Positions 1 through 7,537 of a DNA stretch of 39,764 nt are shown here, piece by piece (the first letter of the stretch is position 1; each line of letters begins with the position of its first letter). The notes beneath the pieces were generated by a model that saw only the letters and a list, made by a program, of their open reading frames with translations, was not told the origin of the DNA and ran no database searches. Made by a program: the position numbers and the translations under genes. The DNA comes from ECT2AJA-044 sp965658225 (GTDB taxonomy: Bacteria; Bacteroidota; Bacteroidia; Flavobacteriales; ECT2AJA-044), in assembly GCA_965658225.1 (NCBI GenBank), contig CBFHRK010000012.1:1-39764 (forward strand), in the 5' to 3' direction.

Positions 1-49
1 CAATTCTGAGAGTGAATTCGGATGGAAAGTTAAGCTTGCACTAAATTAA
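1..49 (+). CDS. possible C-terminal end of a plus-strand gene (partial)
   Basis: From base 2 the frame reads NSESEFGWKVKLALN and then stops at TAA (47-49). The alternating hydrophobic pattern before the stop would suit a last beta-strand, but 15 codons are too few to identify a family, and the open frame could be chance. The 98 bases that follow, up to the stop of the minus-strand DinB gene, are AT-rich and hold no gene or clear terminator that I can see. Confidence 0.2.
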   Translation, partial: NSESEFGWKVKLALN

Positions 50-147
50 TCCAATCAGTGAATAGGCTCTAATTTAGTTTAACTAATAACTTGTAAGAGT
101 CTGGTAAATAGATAGTAAAACTGAGAAAATGACAAGGTGTCAGTAGT

Positions 148-672
148 TTATTTAGGGCGATTTTCGAGCGCCCAGCGAATATGGCCGAGGTGATGGCGAC
201 CGTGCCAATCGTACTCGACTAACCATTGATTTATGGTGAACGATTTTTTTCGATCCGTATGAAAATAGGTCCGACTCCAATCTTCTTCTTCCAGTTCGGA
301 GAGTGTTAATCCCATTCGATAATGAATGCCTTTCAGGATCGATAGCGACACTTCGAGCGGGCTCGATTTCCCATCGGGAAGATCTGCCCAAGCAACTTCA
401 TTGTATGCCTTGATATCGGGGTTGTCTTCGGTAAGTCCCCACTTCAATCGCAAATACGCATTGATGTGACTATCGGCTAAATGATTCACGACCTGCTGAA
501 TTGTCCAGCTGTCTTCTCTGTATTTCAATCGGTAATCATCGGCTCCGATTCCATTAAGCAACTGCTCCAATTCTGTTGGAAAGGAGGTGATACGCATGAT
601 TGCGGCCGTTTTATCAAATGACTCGTCCCATTCTGGAGTCGGCCCTATCGGGAATTTACGCTCAGTATTCAT
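148..672 (-). CDS. DinB / YfiT-like putative metal-dependent transferase
   Basis: 174 residues from ATG 672. The protein has the DinB four-helix fold signature of the YfiT branch (bacillithiol S-transferase-like in Firmicutes): the helix with VNHLADSH and the late motif WHGRHHLGHI supply the histidines expected to hold a metal ion. YfiT-like proteins are thought to add thiols to electrophiles or act as hydrolases; the thiol used here is unknown. ATG 672 overlaps the stop of oxyR by four bases (ATGA), so translation is probably coupled; an in-frame TTG two codons earlier is a less likely start. Placement behind a peroxide sensor fits a role in thiol or redox stress, which is inference. Confidence 0.8.
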   Translation of the reverse strand: MNTERKFPIGPTPEWDESFDKTAAIMRITSFPTELEQLLNGIGADDYRLKYREDSWTIQQVVNHLADSHINAYLRLKWGLTEDNPDIKAYNEVAWADLPDGKSSPLEVSLSILKGIHYRMGLTLSELEEEDWSRTYFHTDRKKSFTINQWLVEYDWHGRHHLGHIRWALENRPK

Positions 673-1601
673 TTCCAATTTATTCGGATATAGGATTTCT
701 TTTTCTGGACGGCGTTCGGAAGACTCTCAAGAAAGTCGTCTCGTAGCGCTGCTAGCAAGAGTTCCTTCGTAAACCCGTGGTGAACTACGAAGCTTACTTC
801 GCGCACGGGTTGTGGCTCTTTAAAAGGAATTATCTGGCCTTTTTTAGCGCCCTGGCGGGCCGATAACTCCGGAATCAGAGTGAATCCCCCGTTCTGATCA
901 ACGAGCTCTTTAAGCGTTTCAATACTGCCGCTCTCATAAACGAAGCCTTGATATTCTATTTGCTCTGCCTTTGGTCTGCAAATATTCAGTACCTGACTGC
1001 GAAAGCAGTGGCCTTCATTCAATATCCATAAATCGTCCATAGGAATATGCTCCGGATCCACGTCGGTTTGACCGTGTAGCGGGTGTATTTCAGAGGCATA
1101 AATAAAGAACGACTCTAAAAAGAGGGGTATTTCCCGAATATTAGGCTCTTCAAGCGGAGTTACTAGGATGCCGATATCCAGGAGGTCGTTTTTTAGGCGA
1201 TGGATAATATCAGCGGTTTGAACTTCTTCCACAATCAATCTAGCTTCTGGATGACGTTCGGTAAAAAGTTTGAGAAACCGGGGCATTACGTATGGAGCCA
1301 GGGTGGGGATGACGCCAACTCGGAATTCCCCTTTCATGGTTTCTTTATCTTCTTTGATGATGCTTTCGAGCTGGTGAAACTCACGCAATACTTGACGTGC
1401 CTTCAATACTACTCGTTCCCCGAACGGAGTAGGCTCAATAGGTTTTTTGGTGCGATCGAAAAGCAACATACTCCATTCATCTTCAAGCTTTTTGACCTGC
1501 ATGGTTAAAGTAGGCTGAGTAACGAAGCACGATTCCGCAGCTCGGACAAAGCTCCTATGCGTATCGAGGGCGACAATGTATTCTAGTTGTTGTACCGTCA
1601 T
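669..1601 (-). CDS. oxyR: OxyR-type hydrogen-peroxide-sensing LysR transcription regulator
   Basis: 310 residues. The N-terminal winged helix-turn-helix (about 1-60) has the LysR signature, with SFVRAAESCFVTQPTLTMQVKKLE as its recognition region shown here only in part: key residues are A21, A22, Q29, P30, T31. The C-terminal half is a periplasmic-binding-like effector domain. The two cysteines that form the regulatory disulfide of Escherichia coli OxyR, C199 and C208, are present at exactly those positions in HCFRSQVLNIC, which separates this protein from ordinary LysR regulators. The gene starts three bases after the stop of the outer-membrane protein gene and overlaps the DinB gene, so it appears to sit within an operon. 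No catalase, ahpC or dps lies in the window; its targets cannot be read from here. Confidence 0.9.
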   Translation of the reverse strand: MTVQQLEYIVALDTHRSFVRAAESCFVTQPTLTMQVKKLEDEWSMLLFDRTKKPIEPTPFGERVVLKARQVLREFHQLESIIKEDKETMKGEFRVGVIPTLAPYVMPRFLKLFTERHPEARLIVEEVQTADIIHRLKNDLLDIGILVTPLEEPNIREIPLFLESFFIYASEIHPLHGQTDVDPEHIPMDDLWILNEGHCFRSQVLNICRPKAEQIEYQGFVYESGSIETLKELVDQNGGFTLIPELSARQGAKKGQIIPFKEPQPVREVSFVVHHGFTKELLLAALRDDFLESLPNAVQKKKSYIRINWK

Positions 1602-1604
1602 GAT

Positions 1605-2294
1605 TTAATAGAATTCGAAGCGATACTCCAATCCTATATTCAGATACCAGCTGCGGTTTTTTGCTTCTTGAAGGTCGCTCAAGAATAAGTCATCTTGCCC
1701 CACGAAATACCGAGCATCGAGCCGTAAGGCTACATGACGGCCGAAAAAGAAATTAAGTCCACCCCCAAAAATTAGCGCGTGATCTGTAGTGTTCCATTGA
1801 CGCGCATTGAAATTGATCGTTTCTCGCCGGTCAAAGCCGATACCCGGAACAGGAGGTTCAACAATAAAGCGCTCCCGGACTTCTCCTGAATTGGCGTAGC
1901 TGAAGTTGTAACCGAATAAAAAACGCAGGCGCAGAGGACCGTCACCAAAGTTGAATTGCGCCATTAACGGGATGTCGAAGTAGTTTATATCGTATTCCTC
2001 TCGATAGATTCCGGTATGGTCTGTTCCGTCAAAATTGAAGGTTGCTTCCTGGCGAATAGTTGCACCTCGGGAGCTCCAACCGGGTTCTACACGAAAAGAT
2101 ATTCGATCGATGATTTGGTATTCGAGCACCAAGGCGAAATTCCCTCCATAGTTAGAAATCACGTCTATATCAGAGGTATCGTTACTCGCTTTCCAGTCGG
2201 ACAGTACCGATCCACCTTTTGCTCCGATCGTTAACTGAGCGAAACTGTTCAAAGTAAAGCCTATAAATAAACAAGAGAGAATGATCTTTTTCAT
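1605..2294 (-). CDS. outer-membrane beta-barrel protein, PorT-like
   Basis: 229 residues with a signal peptide (MKKIILSCLFIGFTLNSFAQ, cleavage expected after the AQ). The mature part is built from alternating hydrophobic strands with glycine- and aromatic-rich turns (for example FRVEPGW, FDIPLMAQFNF, LRFLFGYNFSY, HALIFGGGLNFFFG) and ends in the aromatic strand LEYRFEFY, as expected of an eight- to ten-stranded barrel of the outer-membrane beta-barrel (PorT/OmpA-like) family common in Bacteroidota. Ligand or function cannot be told. It lies 34 bases after the upstream secreted-protein gene and 3 bases before oxyR. A promoter-like box in the gap suggests it may also be transcribed separately. 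Confidence 0.75.
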   Translation of the reverse strand: MKKIILSCLFIGFTLNSFAQLTIGAKGGSVLSDWKASNDTSDIDVISNYGGNFALVLEYQIIDRISFRVEPGWSSRGATIRQEATFNFDGTDHTGIYREEYDINYFDIPLMAQFNFGDGPLRLRFLFGYNFSYANSGEVRERFIVEPPVPGIGFDRRETINFNARQWNTTDHALIFGGGLNFFFGRHVALRLDARYFVGQDDLFLSDLQEAKNRSWYLNIGLEYRFEFY

Positions 2295-2311
2295 AAACAG
2301 TATTTATCGAC

Positions 2312-2319
2312 GCAAGATA
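2312..2319 (-). promoter_or_regulatory. -7-like box TATCTTGC before the beta-barrel gene
   Basis: Read on the minus strand, TATCTTGC resembles the Bacteroidota -7 element TAnnTTTG with two mismatches and ends 17 bases before the ATG at 2294. No good -33 TTG was found. Weak candidate. Confidence 0.25.
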
Positions 2320-2328
2320 CAAAACCCG

Positions 2329-3267
2329 CTATTTTTGAACCTTATAATCCACTGTTTGCTCTAATATCGTTTCGTTGATAACTGTTCTGGCTTCGAACTT
2401 CACGCTGGTCCACCAGCCTGTTTTTCGCTCGTAGGCGTACACGCTTTTCTCGTAGAATTCGAATGCTCCTTCGGCAAGAGGTTCAAAAGGAGCCTCGCCC
2501 ATAGCTTCTTGAAACTTCAAGTAATCGTTTATGGCAGCCCGGGCATCTTCTTCTAGCACAGTAGTTTCGTTTATAACCACCGCCGTACTATCGGTCAGCG
2601 TTTCCATTCGTGTGGTTATTGTCGCTTTCACAGGTCGTTGCGCAAAGGAGATGGGTATTTCTAGTTCTTGTATTTGAATGGAGTCTCTGTGCATGGCGTG
2701 GTTGTATCCGCTGAAAAGGGTTTCGAAGGGACTAAGTGCCGTTCGTTCTACTTCTAAACGGTTTTGAATTCGCTGTTTCATTTCGCCGACCATAGAAGTA
2801 ATTTCTTCGTCGGTCATTTCTATGCCTTCCTGCCGCAAGGCAGTTCCGACGTAATCGAATATGGCGAAATAAACGCTTTGTACGTCGAGCCAATTTCTTA
2901 ATCCGGTCAGCCTACCGGCTGGATGAACTTTTACCTCCATTAATAGGCTGTCAGCTCTCGCCAGAACTTGATCTACGGCGTTCTGCAATTCCGGAACGTC
3001 TTTAAAAACATCCAGTCGAAAACGCTCGGAAATCCACTCGACCGTAAAGCCTTGCGGCGTTGCGGTCAAAACCTTCAGGTATTCATGCGTAGAGTCTTGC
3101 TCGTCCCGCAAAACGGTGTCATTTCTCGTTACTTTTTCGTTGAGCGTTATGGTGAGCACAACTTCTTCATCTACCTCCCATTTGGGCAGCAAGAAGAGCC
3201 AATCGCTCGACTGAGCCATCGTGCCGAAGGCACCGAAAATTAGAAGTATGAGCAGTATTTTGCGCAT
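2329..3267 (-). CDS. secreted protein of unknown function
   Basis: 312 residues. The signal peptide is MRKILLILLIFGAFGTMAQ; the rest is hydrophilic, rich in Glu, Thr and Val, with repeated beta-strand-like stretches and no cysteine motif, lipobox or sorting domain. I do not recognise a family. It reads like a periplasmic or surface protein made of beta-rich segments (residues 30-120 and 215-312) around a helical middle (about 120-200). It is the first gene of the minus-strand group that continues into the beta-barrel protein, oxyR and the DinB gene, so it may work with that outer-membrane protein. Confidence 0.7.
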   Translation of the reverse strand: MRKILLILLIFGAFGTMAQSSDWLFLLPKWEVDEEVVLTITLNEKVTRNDTVLRDEQDSTHEYLKVLTATPQGFTVEWISERFRLDVFKDVPELQNAVDQVLARADSLLMEVKVHPAGRLTGLRNWLDVQSVYFAIFDYVGTALRQEGIEMTDEEITSMVGEMKQRIQNRLEVERTALSPFETLFSGYNHAMHRDSIQIQELEIPISFAQRPVKATITTRMETLTDSTAVVINETTVLEEDARAAINDYLKFQEAMGEAPFEPLAEGAFEFYEKSVYAYERKTGWWTSVKFEARTVINETILEQTVDYKVQK

Positions 3268-3274
3268 GGTATTG

Positions 3275-3282
3275 CGAAGATA
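3275..3282 (-). promoter_or_regulatory. -7-like box TATCTTCG before the secreted-protein gene
   Basis: Minus-strand TATCTTCG differs from the TAnnTTTG consensus at one base and ends 7 bases before the ATG at 3267. The same eight bases stand before aroQ (38490) and before the small T9SS gene (34814), which supports a shared promoter element. Confidence 0.45.
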
Positions 3283-3303
3283 GACTTATAAAAAAGGATA
3301 AAG

Positions 3304-3311
3304 TACCTTTG
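3304..3311 (+). promoter_or_regulatory. -7 box TACCTTTG directly before the TonB-domain gene
   Basis: A perfect TAnnTTTG element whose last base is only four bases before the GTG start codon at 3316. No TTG lies at the expected 17-19 base distance upstream. If it is a real promoter the transcript would begin at or next to the start codon. Confidence 0.4.
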
Positions 3312-3315
3312 AAAG

Positions 3316-3705
3316 GTGAAGCATAAAAATAAACATCAATCGATTCGCCAACCGCAGTATCCGGGGGGGAATAAGGCCCTTACTGAATTCATAAAGAAGA
3401 ATTTAATTTATCCAGAATCCGCAAAAGAACAACGCATAAAAGGGGTTGTTCGTGTAAAAGCGGATATAAATAAGGTAGGTCGGATTATTAAAACGACGGT
3501 CATCGCCGGAATTGGTCACGGTTGCGATGAAGAGGCGCAGCGTGTAATAAAGTTACTCGAGTTTAAAGTGCCCGAGAATAGGGGGATGCGCGTTACTTTT
3601 CACAAACAATTCAACGTTAGTTTTAATCCACCCCCAGAACCGCCGAAGCAAGCGCAGCAGCTGAAAATCGAGATTAAGTACCACGTGACTAAATCTGCGA
3701 ATTAA
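3316..3705 (+). CDS. stand-alone TonB C-terminal domain protein
   Basis: 129 residues starting at GTG; a stop codon two codons upstream rules out a longer form. Residues about 10-105 match the TonB C-terminal domain used by Bacteroidota energy transducers: PQYPGG, then LIYPESAKEQRIKGVVRVKA in which Y-P-x-x-A and G-V-V are the usual conserved points, and a final beta-strand KQFNVSF. Full TonB proteins begin with a membrane anchor and a proline-rich spacer; both are absent here and there is no signal peptide, so the protein should stay in the cytoplasm unless exported in some other way. The C-terminus is Pro/Gln/Lys-rich. Its stop overlaps the stop of the convergent cytochrome gene by four bases. 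A truncated tonB paralogue is the alternative. Confidence 0.65.
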   Translation: MKHKNKHQSIRQPQYPGGNKALTEFIKKNLIYPESAKEQRIKGVVRVKADINKVGRIIKTTVIAGIGHGCDEEAQRVIKLLEFKVPENRGMRVTFHKQFNVSFNPPPEPPKQAQQLKIEIKYHVTKSAN

Positions 3706-5105
3706 AGGGTCTTCAAGTATTCGATAAGGGCTGTCCTTTGAGCATCAGAAAGGGCATCACCAAAGTTATGACCTCCGTTACCATATCCCAAGAGGTGGGT
3801 GTCGTAGGTGTTGACATCCGTTTTGGACGTCTCGACCGTGTATATCCAGCCGACGAGTGACAAATCATAATCTTGATCGTTCATGGTTCGCCGCCAGAAA
3901 GTAGGTCGCTCAGAGCTCTTTAAAAGCGTCCAAAGATTCGGCACGCTCCCGTTGTGTAAGTACGGGGCTGTTGCCCACACGCCATCGAGCGGAGGAGCTA
4001 CGTATCCGCCCTCGGTTTCAAATCGTGCCGAAGGCGCTGTAACTGAATACCAAGATTGGTTGTACCAGTTTTCAAAATCAGCCAAAGCAAAATGGGCATC
4101 GGCAAGAGCTGGATCCGTTCCTACTTCGTCCAGAGGAATGATATAATTCGGATACGATTCATTGGCGCCATAGTTACCATGGCAGGAAGCGCATTTGTTT
4201 TCGAAAAGTATTTTCCCTTCTTCAACCAGAATGGGGTTGGTAGCTTCGGGGAAAACAGGAGGTTCAATACTTTTTATGAAGACCATTACGTTCGCTGCAT
4301 GCTGATCGATCGTTCTCGACTCTGAGCTATCGGTCAGAGTTAATAAGGCTGCGGCCGTTGAAATCTTTGCATGATCACCTCTTCCGCTTCCTGTGTAAAA
4401 TTCCGCGTTCTTTTTAGCCATTAGCCACCACGCTGGAACGTCGGTTGGAATAACTTCTGTATCGTAAGGGAATTGAGCGTCAGACAACCAGCTCAAGTCT
4501 TGCGGATCGCGATGCGCGACCAAAACCTGAGTGAGTTTATCGGCGGGATTAACTCCAACCACTTCCGTAATGATATTGGGTCCTGTTACCAAGGTCCCGC
4601 GGCGAAAGCGGGCAAATGCTTCTGCCTCATCGCTGTTAGGGCCATAGAGGGCGAGGATTCCCGCGTCTATTAAGGGCATCAATGCCGCGCCATTGTTTGT
4701 GAAATCGCCCAAAGAATTACCGAGTCCGAGAATATAATCACCATTGATTTTTTGACCGTGACATTGCATACAATTGGGAGCAACTACCCGAACACCATTG
4801 TCTGCGTCGATTGCTGTGAATTCGGGAGGAATCGTAGCATTATCACCGGTTCGGTTCAGTACATTCTCGGGGTCGCTGCCAATGACCTGGGTAAACAGGG
4901 TCAAAGGAATACCGCTGCTAATGTAATTTCCATTTAAAAGATATTCTCGACCTGCGGTCGGATCGCCATTTCTTTGCCCTTCGGCGGGAATAGTCGCTCG
5001 TGTGGGATTTCCGGTATTCGGAGATTCGGGGTCTTTCTTACAGCTAGAATGGAAGAACGAAAGCGTGAAAAGAGAGATAAATAGGATAGGTGAAATCAAT
5101 TTCAT
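3702..5105 (-). CDS. di-haem c-type cytochrome lipoprotein, cytochrome-peroxidase/RoxA-like
   Basis: 467 residues. The signal ends in a lipobox with the acylated Cys at 22 (FFHSSC), so the protein is anchored to a membrane on the periplasmic side. Two haem-attachment motifs are present: CMQCH (112-116) and CASCH (305-309). The surroundings, including VPAWWLMAKKNAEFYTGSGRGD and the later APYLHNGSVPNLWTLL stretch, match the di-haem cytochrome family that includes MauG/CcpA-type peroxidases and the rubber oxygenase RoxA. The reaction here is not known; an oxidase or peroxidase role on a periplasmic substrate is likely. A very strong terminator hairpin ends only about 22 bases before its ATG, leaving no room for a promoter between them. 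Confidence 0.8.
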   Translation of the reverse strand: MKLISPILFISLFTLSFFHSSCKKDPESPNTGNPTRATIPAEGQRNGDPTAGREYLLNGNYISSGIPLTLFTQVIGSDPENVLNRTGDNATIPPEFTAIDADNGVRVVAPNCMQCHGQKINGDYILGLGNSLGDFTNNGAALMPLIDAGILALYGPNSDEAEAFARFRRGTLVTGPNIITEVVGVNPADKLTQVLVAHRDPQDLSWLSDAQFPYDTEVIPTDVPAWWLMAKKNAEFYTGSGRGDHAKISTAAALLTLTDSSESRTIDQHAANVMVFIKSIEPPVFPEATNPILVEEGKILFENKCASCHGNYGANESYPNYIIPLDEVGTDPALADAHFALADFENWYNQSWYSVTAPSARFETEGGYVAPPLDGVWATAPYLHNGSVPNLWTLLKSSERPTFWRRTMNDQDYDLSLVGWIYTVETSKTDVNTYDTHLLGYGNGGHNFGDALSDAQRTALIEYLKTL

Positions 5106-5127
5106 GGACGGGGAGAATTATGTGTCG

Positions 5128-5162
5128 AAAAAAAAAGGCCGGCCCTTCTGAAGGAGCCGGCC
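5128..5162 (-). terminator. strong intrinsic terminator or attenuator in front of the cytochrome gene
   Basis: The arms at 5137-5143 and 5156-5162 pair as GGCCGGC/GCCGGCC, with a further CCTT/AAGG inside and one bulged base. On the minus strand the hairpin is followed by nine T (5136-5128). This is a textbook intrinsic terminator, oriented so that it stops transcription arriving from the amidohydrolase gene just before the cytochrome gene. Confidence 0.85.
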
Positions 5163-5171
5163 GTGTCACCA

Positions 5172-5210
5172 TTTTAAGATGAGGGCAACCTAAAATCCAC
5201 CATCTTAAAA
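5172..5210. repeat. 10-bp inverted repeat TTTTAAGATG / CATCTTAAAA
   Basis: Perfect arms at 5172-5181 and 5201-5210 with a 19-base loop, lying between the two terminator hairpins. The right arm shares its A run with the T tract of the first terminator, so the two structures could compete in RNA. No open reading frame is evident. Confidence 0.6.
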
Positions 5211-5230
5211 AAACACTTTGAGGAAGTGTT
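5205..5230 (-). terminator. intrinsic terminator after the amidohydrolase gene
   Basis: Arms AACACTT (5212-5218) and AAGTGTT (5224-5230) around a 5-base loop, followed on the minus strand by a T run down to 5207. It begins 33 bases after the amidohydrolase stop. Confidence 0.7.
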
Positions 5231-5262
5231 CGGCTGTTTCACGACCACTTTAAAGATACTAA

Positions 5263-6900
5263 TTAATGAACGCGCTCGCCATTTATGTAGGTCCGATCGA
5301 TAGAGCTGGCTCTAATCTCTTCTTGTGAAGCAGTCATCCAATCAGTACTTAACACAACGAAATCGGCTCGTTTGCCGGGCTCTAAACTACCTCTCGACGT
5401 TTCCCAGAAAGCGGAAGTAGCTGCCCAAATCGTCATTCCTCGGAGCGCATCGATACGGGATAGTTTATTCTCTGAATTAAAACCTCCTTCAGGGAAACCG
5501 GCGGCGTCTTGGCGAAAGACCGCGGAGCAGAAGGTTAGTTTTGGATCTATTTTTTCGACCGGAAAATCAGTCCCTAAGGGAATCCATCCGTGAATGTTTT
5601 TCAAATCGTTGTAGGCGTACGCGTGTTTGATTCTGTGTTCTCCTAATCGATCTTCGGCCCAATACATATCGGAAGTAGCGTGTGTCGGTTGAACGCTGGG
5701 GATAATGCTGTTATCCTTGAATAACGGGTAGTCGGAAGGGGTAACCACCTGTGCATGTTCAATCCGCCATCTGCGATCGTTTTCACCTTTTAGGGCTGCT
5801 TGGTAGGCTTCAAGAACAATTCTGTTTCCGCCATCGCCAATGGCGTGTGTATTCATTTGAAAACCCATTTCTTCAATGGAAACGGCTAAATCAAAAATAG
5901 TTGCGGAATCGGTTACTAGAAATCCGGTCCAATCGTGGCGGTCGTGATAAGGCTCTTTTAAATAGGCTCCACGAGAACCGAGTGCCCCGTCGGCATACAC
6001 TTTGAAACTATTGACTTTCATAAGGTCTGTTTCATAAGGACCTTGCTCAGAGTAAAAGTCCAAAGCTTCCCAACTGATGCTCACCATCACATTTAAGGGG
6101 AGATGGAGCGAATCTATTTTTTGGAGACTATCGAGGATTTGGATATCGCGTCTGGGTAAACCCGCATCCATAATGCCTGTGAGTCCGACCGCAAAACAGT
6201 TTTTCTCGGCCTGTACAAGGGCTTTTGTGTATTCATTGATAGATTCTCGTGGCAGTGCATTATTCACCTTGGACTTTGCTGCATCGAGCACTACCCCGGT
6301 GAGCGATCCATTTTCGATGAAGATTTCACCACCGTCGATTTCGGAATCGATTGTTAATCCAGCTAAATCGAGGGCCACTTTATTTGCGATTCCTCCATGG
6401 CCGTCGATTCTAGTCAGAAGTACGGGTCTGTTCGGGAACATTTGATCGAGCTCCATTCGTGTCGGGTATTTTTGACTTTCCCAGTCGTTTTGGTCCCATC
6501 CGCGACCCAGAATGGGGCCTTCGGTTACCGTTTCCGCGAATTCTTGTACGCGCGCTAAACACTCATCCCAACTTGTAGTTTCAGACAAATCGACCCGCAT
6601 TAGGGTCTGAGCATAGTTTCTAAAATGTGCGTGAGCGTCAATGAGTCCGGGATAAACAAACTTTCCGTTTAAGTCGAGCGAATCGGTGAACGAAAACTTT
6701 TGCACCAGTGATTCGAGGGATCCGGTTTCAAGGATTACACCGTTGGAAATGGCCATAGCATTCACGGTAGAGAAGGCACTGTCGACGGTATATATAAGCC
6801 CATTATAGACTAATAGATCTGCTTTCGACCTCCGGTCGGATGACATCCCGCCGCAGGCGGAGAAGAACATCAATGTAAGGCAAGCGATAAAAATGCGCAT
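5263..6900 (-). CDS. amidohydrolase family lipoprotein, YtcJ-like
   Basis: 545 residues. The start is a lipoprotein signal (MRIFIACLTLMFFSAC, lipid on Cys16). The rest follows the YtcJ-type amidohydrolase layout: a small N-terminal beta domain, the metal motif GLIDAHAHF, a metal-binding histidine in NTHAIGDGGN, another in RIEHAQV, and the catalytic/metal aspartate in LGTDFPVE. The C-terminal RADFVVLS segment closes the beta domain. Family members cleave C-N bonds in a range of small amides; the substrate cannot be inferred. It is transcribed away from tag across a 76-base gap that contains a perfect inverted repeat, and is followed by two terminators. Confidence 0.85.
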   Translation of the reverse strand: MRIFIACLTLMFFSACGGMSSDRRSKADLLVYNGLIYTVDSAFSTVNAMAISNGVILETGSLESLVQKFSFTDSLDLNGKFVYPGLIDAHAHFRNYAQTLMRVDLSETTSWDECLARVQEFAETVTEGPILGRGWDQNDWESQKYPTRMELDQMFPNRPVLLTRIDGHGGIANKVALDLAGLTIDSEIDGGEIFIENGSLTGVVLDAAKSKVNNALPRESINEYTKALVQAEKNCFAVGLTGIMDAGLPRRDIQILDSLQKIDSLHLPLNVMVSISWEALDFYSEQGPYETDLMKVNSFKVYADGALGSRGAYLKEPYHDRHDWTGFLVTDSATIFDLAVSIEEMGFQMNTHAIGDGGNRIVLEAYQAALKGENDRRWRIEHAQVVTPSDYPLFKDNSIIPSVQPTHATSDMYWAEDRLGEHRIKHAYAYNDLKNIHGWIPLGTDFPVEKIDPKLTFCSAVFRQDAAGFPEGGFNSENKLSRIDALRGMTIWAATSAFWETSRGSLEPGKRADFVVLSTDWMTASQEEIRASSIDRTYINGERVH

Positions 6901-6910
6901 ATACTTAGTT

Positions 6911-6943
6911 TTCGAGCAATTTATAAAAGATTAATTGCTCGAA
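6911..6943. promoter_or_regulatory. perfect 11-bp inverted repeat, candidate operator
   Basis: TTCGAGCAATT (6911-6921) and AATTGCTCGAA (6933-6943) are exact reverse complements separated by 11 bases, so the half-sites are about two helical turns apart centre to centre. It fills the space between the divergent amidohydrolase and tag genes and has no T tract, which favours a protein-binding site over a terminator. Confidence 0.55.
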
Positions 6944-6965
6944 TTGATAACTTGACAAGAAAGAG

Positions 6966-6973
6966 CAGCTTTG
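6966..6973 (+). promoter_or_regulatory. -7-like box CAGCTTTG before tag
   Basis: One mismatch to TAnnTTTG; a TTG at 6952-6954 is 11 bases upstream, closer than usual. The box ends three bases before the ATG at 6977, so a transcript from it would have essentially no leader. Confidence 0.3.
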
Positions 6974-6976
6974 AAT

Positions 6977-7537
6977 ATGGATAAAAAAAGATGCCCCTGG
7001 TGTGAGGTTGACGATTTATATCGAGCGTATCACGATGAAGAGTGGGGAGTTCCTGTTTATGAGGATCGCAAATGGTTCGAGTTTTTGATGCTCGAGGGCG
7101 CTCAGGCCGGACTCAGTTGGCATACAGTTCTGAAAAAAAGAGAGAACTACAGAATCGCATTTGATGATTTCGATCCGGCTAAAGTCGCCCTTTATGACGA
7201 GCTTAAAATTCAGGAGTTAATCGGCAATGCGGGAATTATTCGAAATAGATTGAAGATTCAAAGTGCGGTTAGAAATGCTAGAGCTTTTTTAAAGATTCAA
7301 GAGGATTTTGGTTCTTTCAACGATTATATATGGGGATTCACCGACCACGAGGTGATTCAAAACGATTGGTCGACGATGGCTCAGGTGCCGGTTCAAACGA
7401 AAGAGGCCGAAGCAATGAGTAAAGACTTAAAGAAAAGAGGTTTTAATTTTGTGGGTCCGACCATTTGCTATGCATTTATGCAGGCAACCGGAATGGTGAA
7501 TGACCATTTAAAAGAATGCTGGAAAAGCAAGATTTAA
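6977..7537 (+). CDS. tag: DNA-3-methyladenine glycosylase I
   Basis: 186 residues from ATG 6977; a TTG two codons earlier is a poorer start because the E. coli enzyme begins only three residues before its first zinc ligand. Tag removes 3-methyladenine from alkylated DNA in the cytoplasm to start base-excision repair. The structural zinc site is intact: C6, H19, H177 and C181 correspond to C4, H17, H175 and C179 of E. coli Tag, each shifted by two. The conserved YHDEEWGVP, LEGAQAGLSW and NFVGPTICYAFMQATGMVNDH stretches are present, the latter shown as motif only. It is a single-gene unit divergent from the amidohydrolase gene. Confidence 0.95.
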   Translation: MDKKRCPWCEVDDLYRAYHDEEWGVPVYEDRKWFEFLMLEGAQAGLSWHTVLKKRENYRIAFDDFDPAKVALYDELKIQELIGNAGIIRNRLKIQSAVRNARAFLKIQEDFGSFNDYIWGFTDHEVIQNDWSTMAQVPVQTKEAEAMSKDLKKRGFNFVGPTICYAFMQATGMVNDHLKECWKSKI

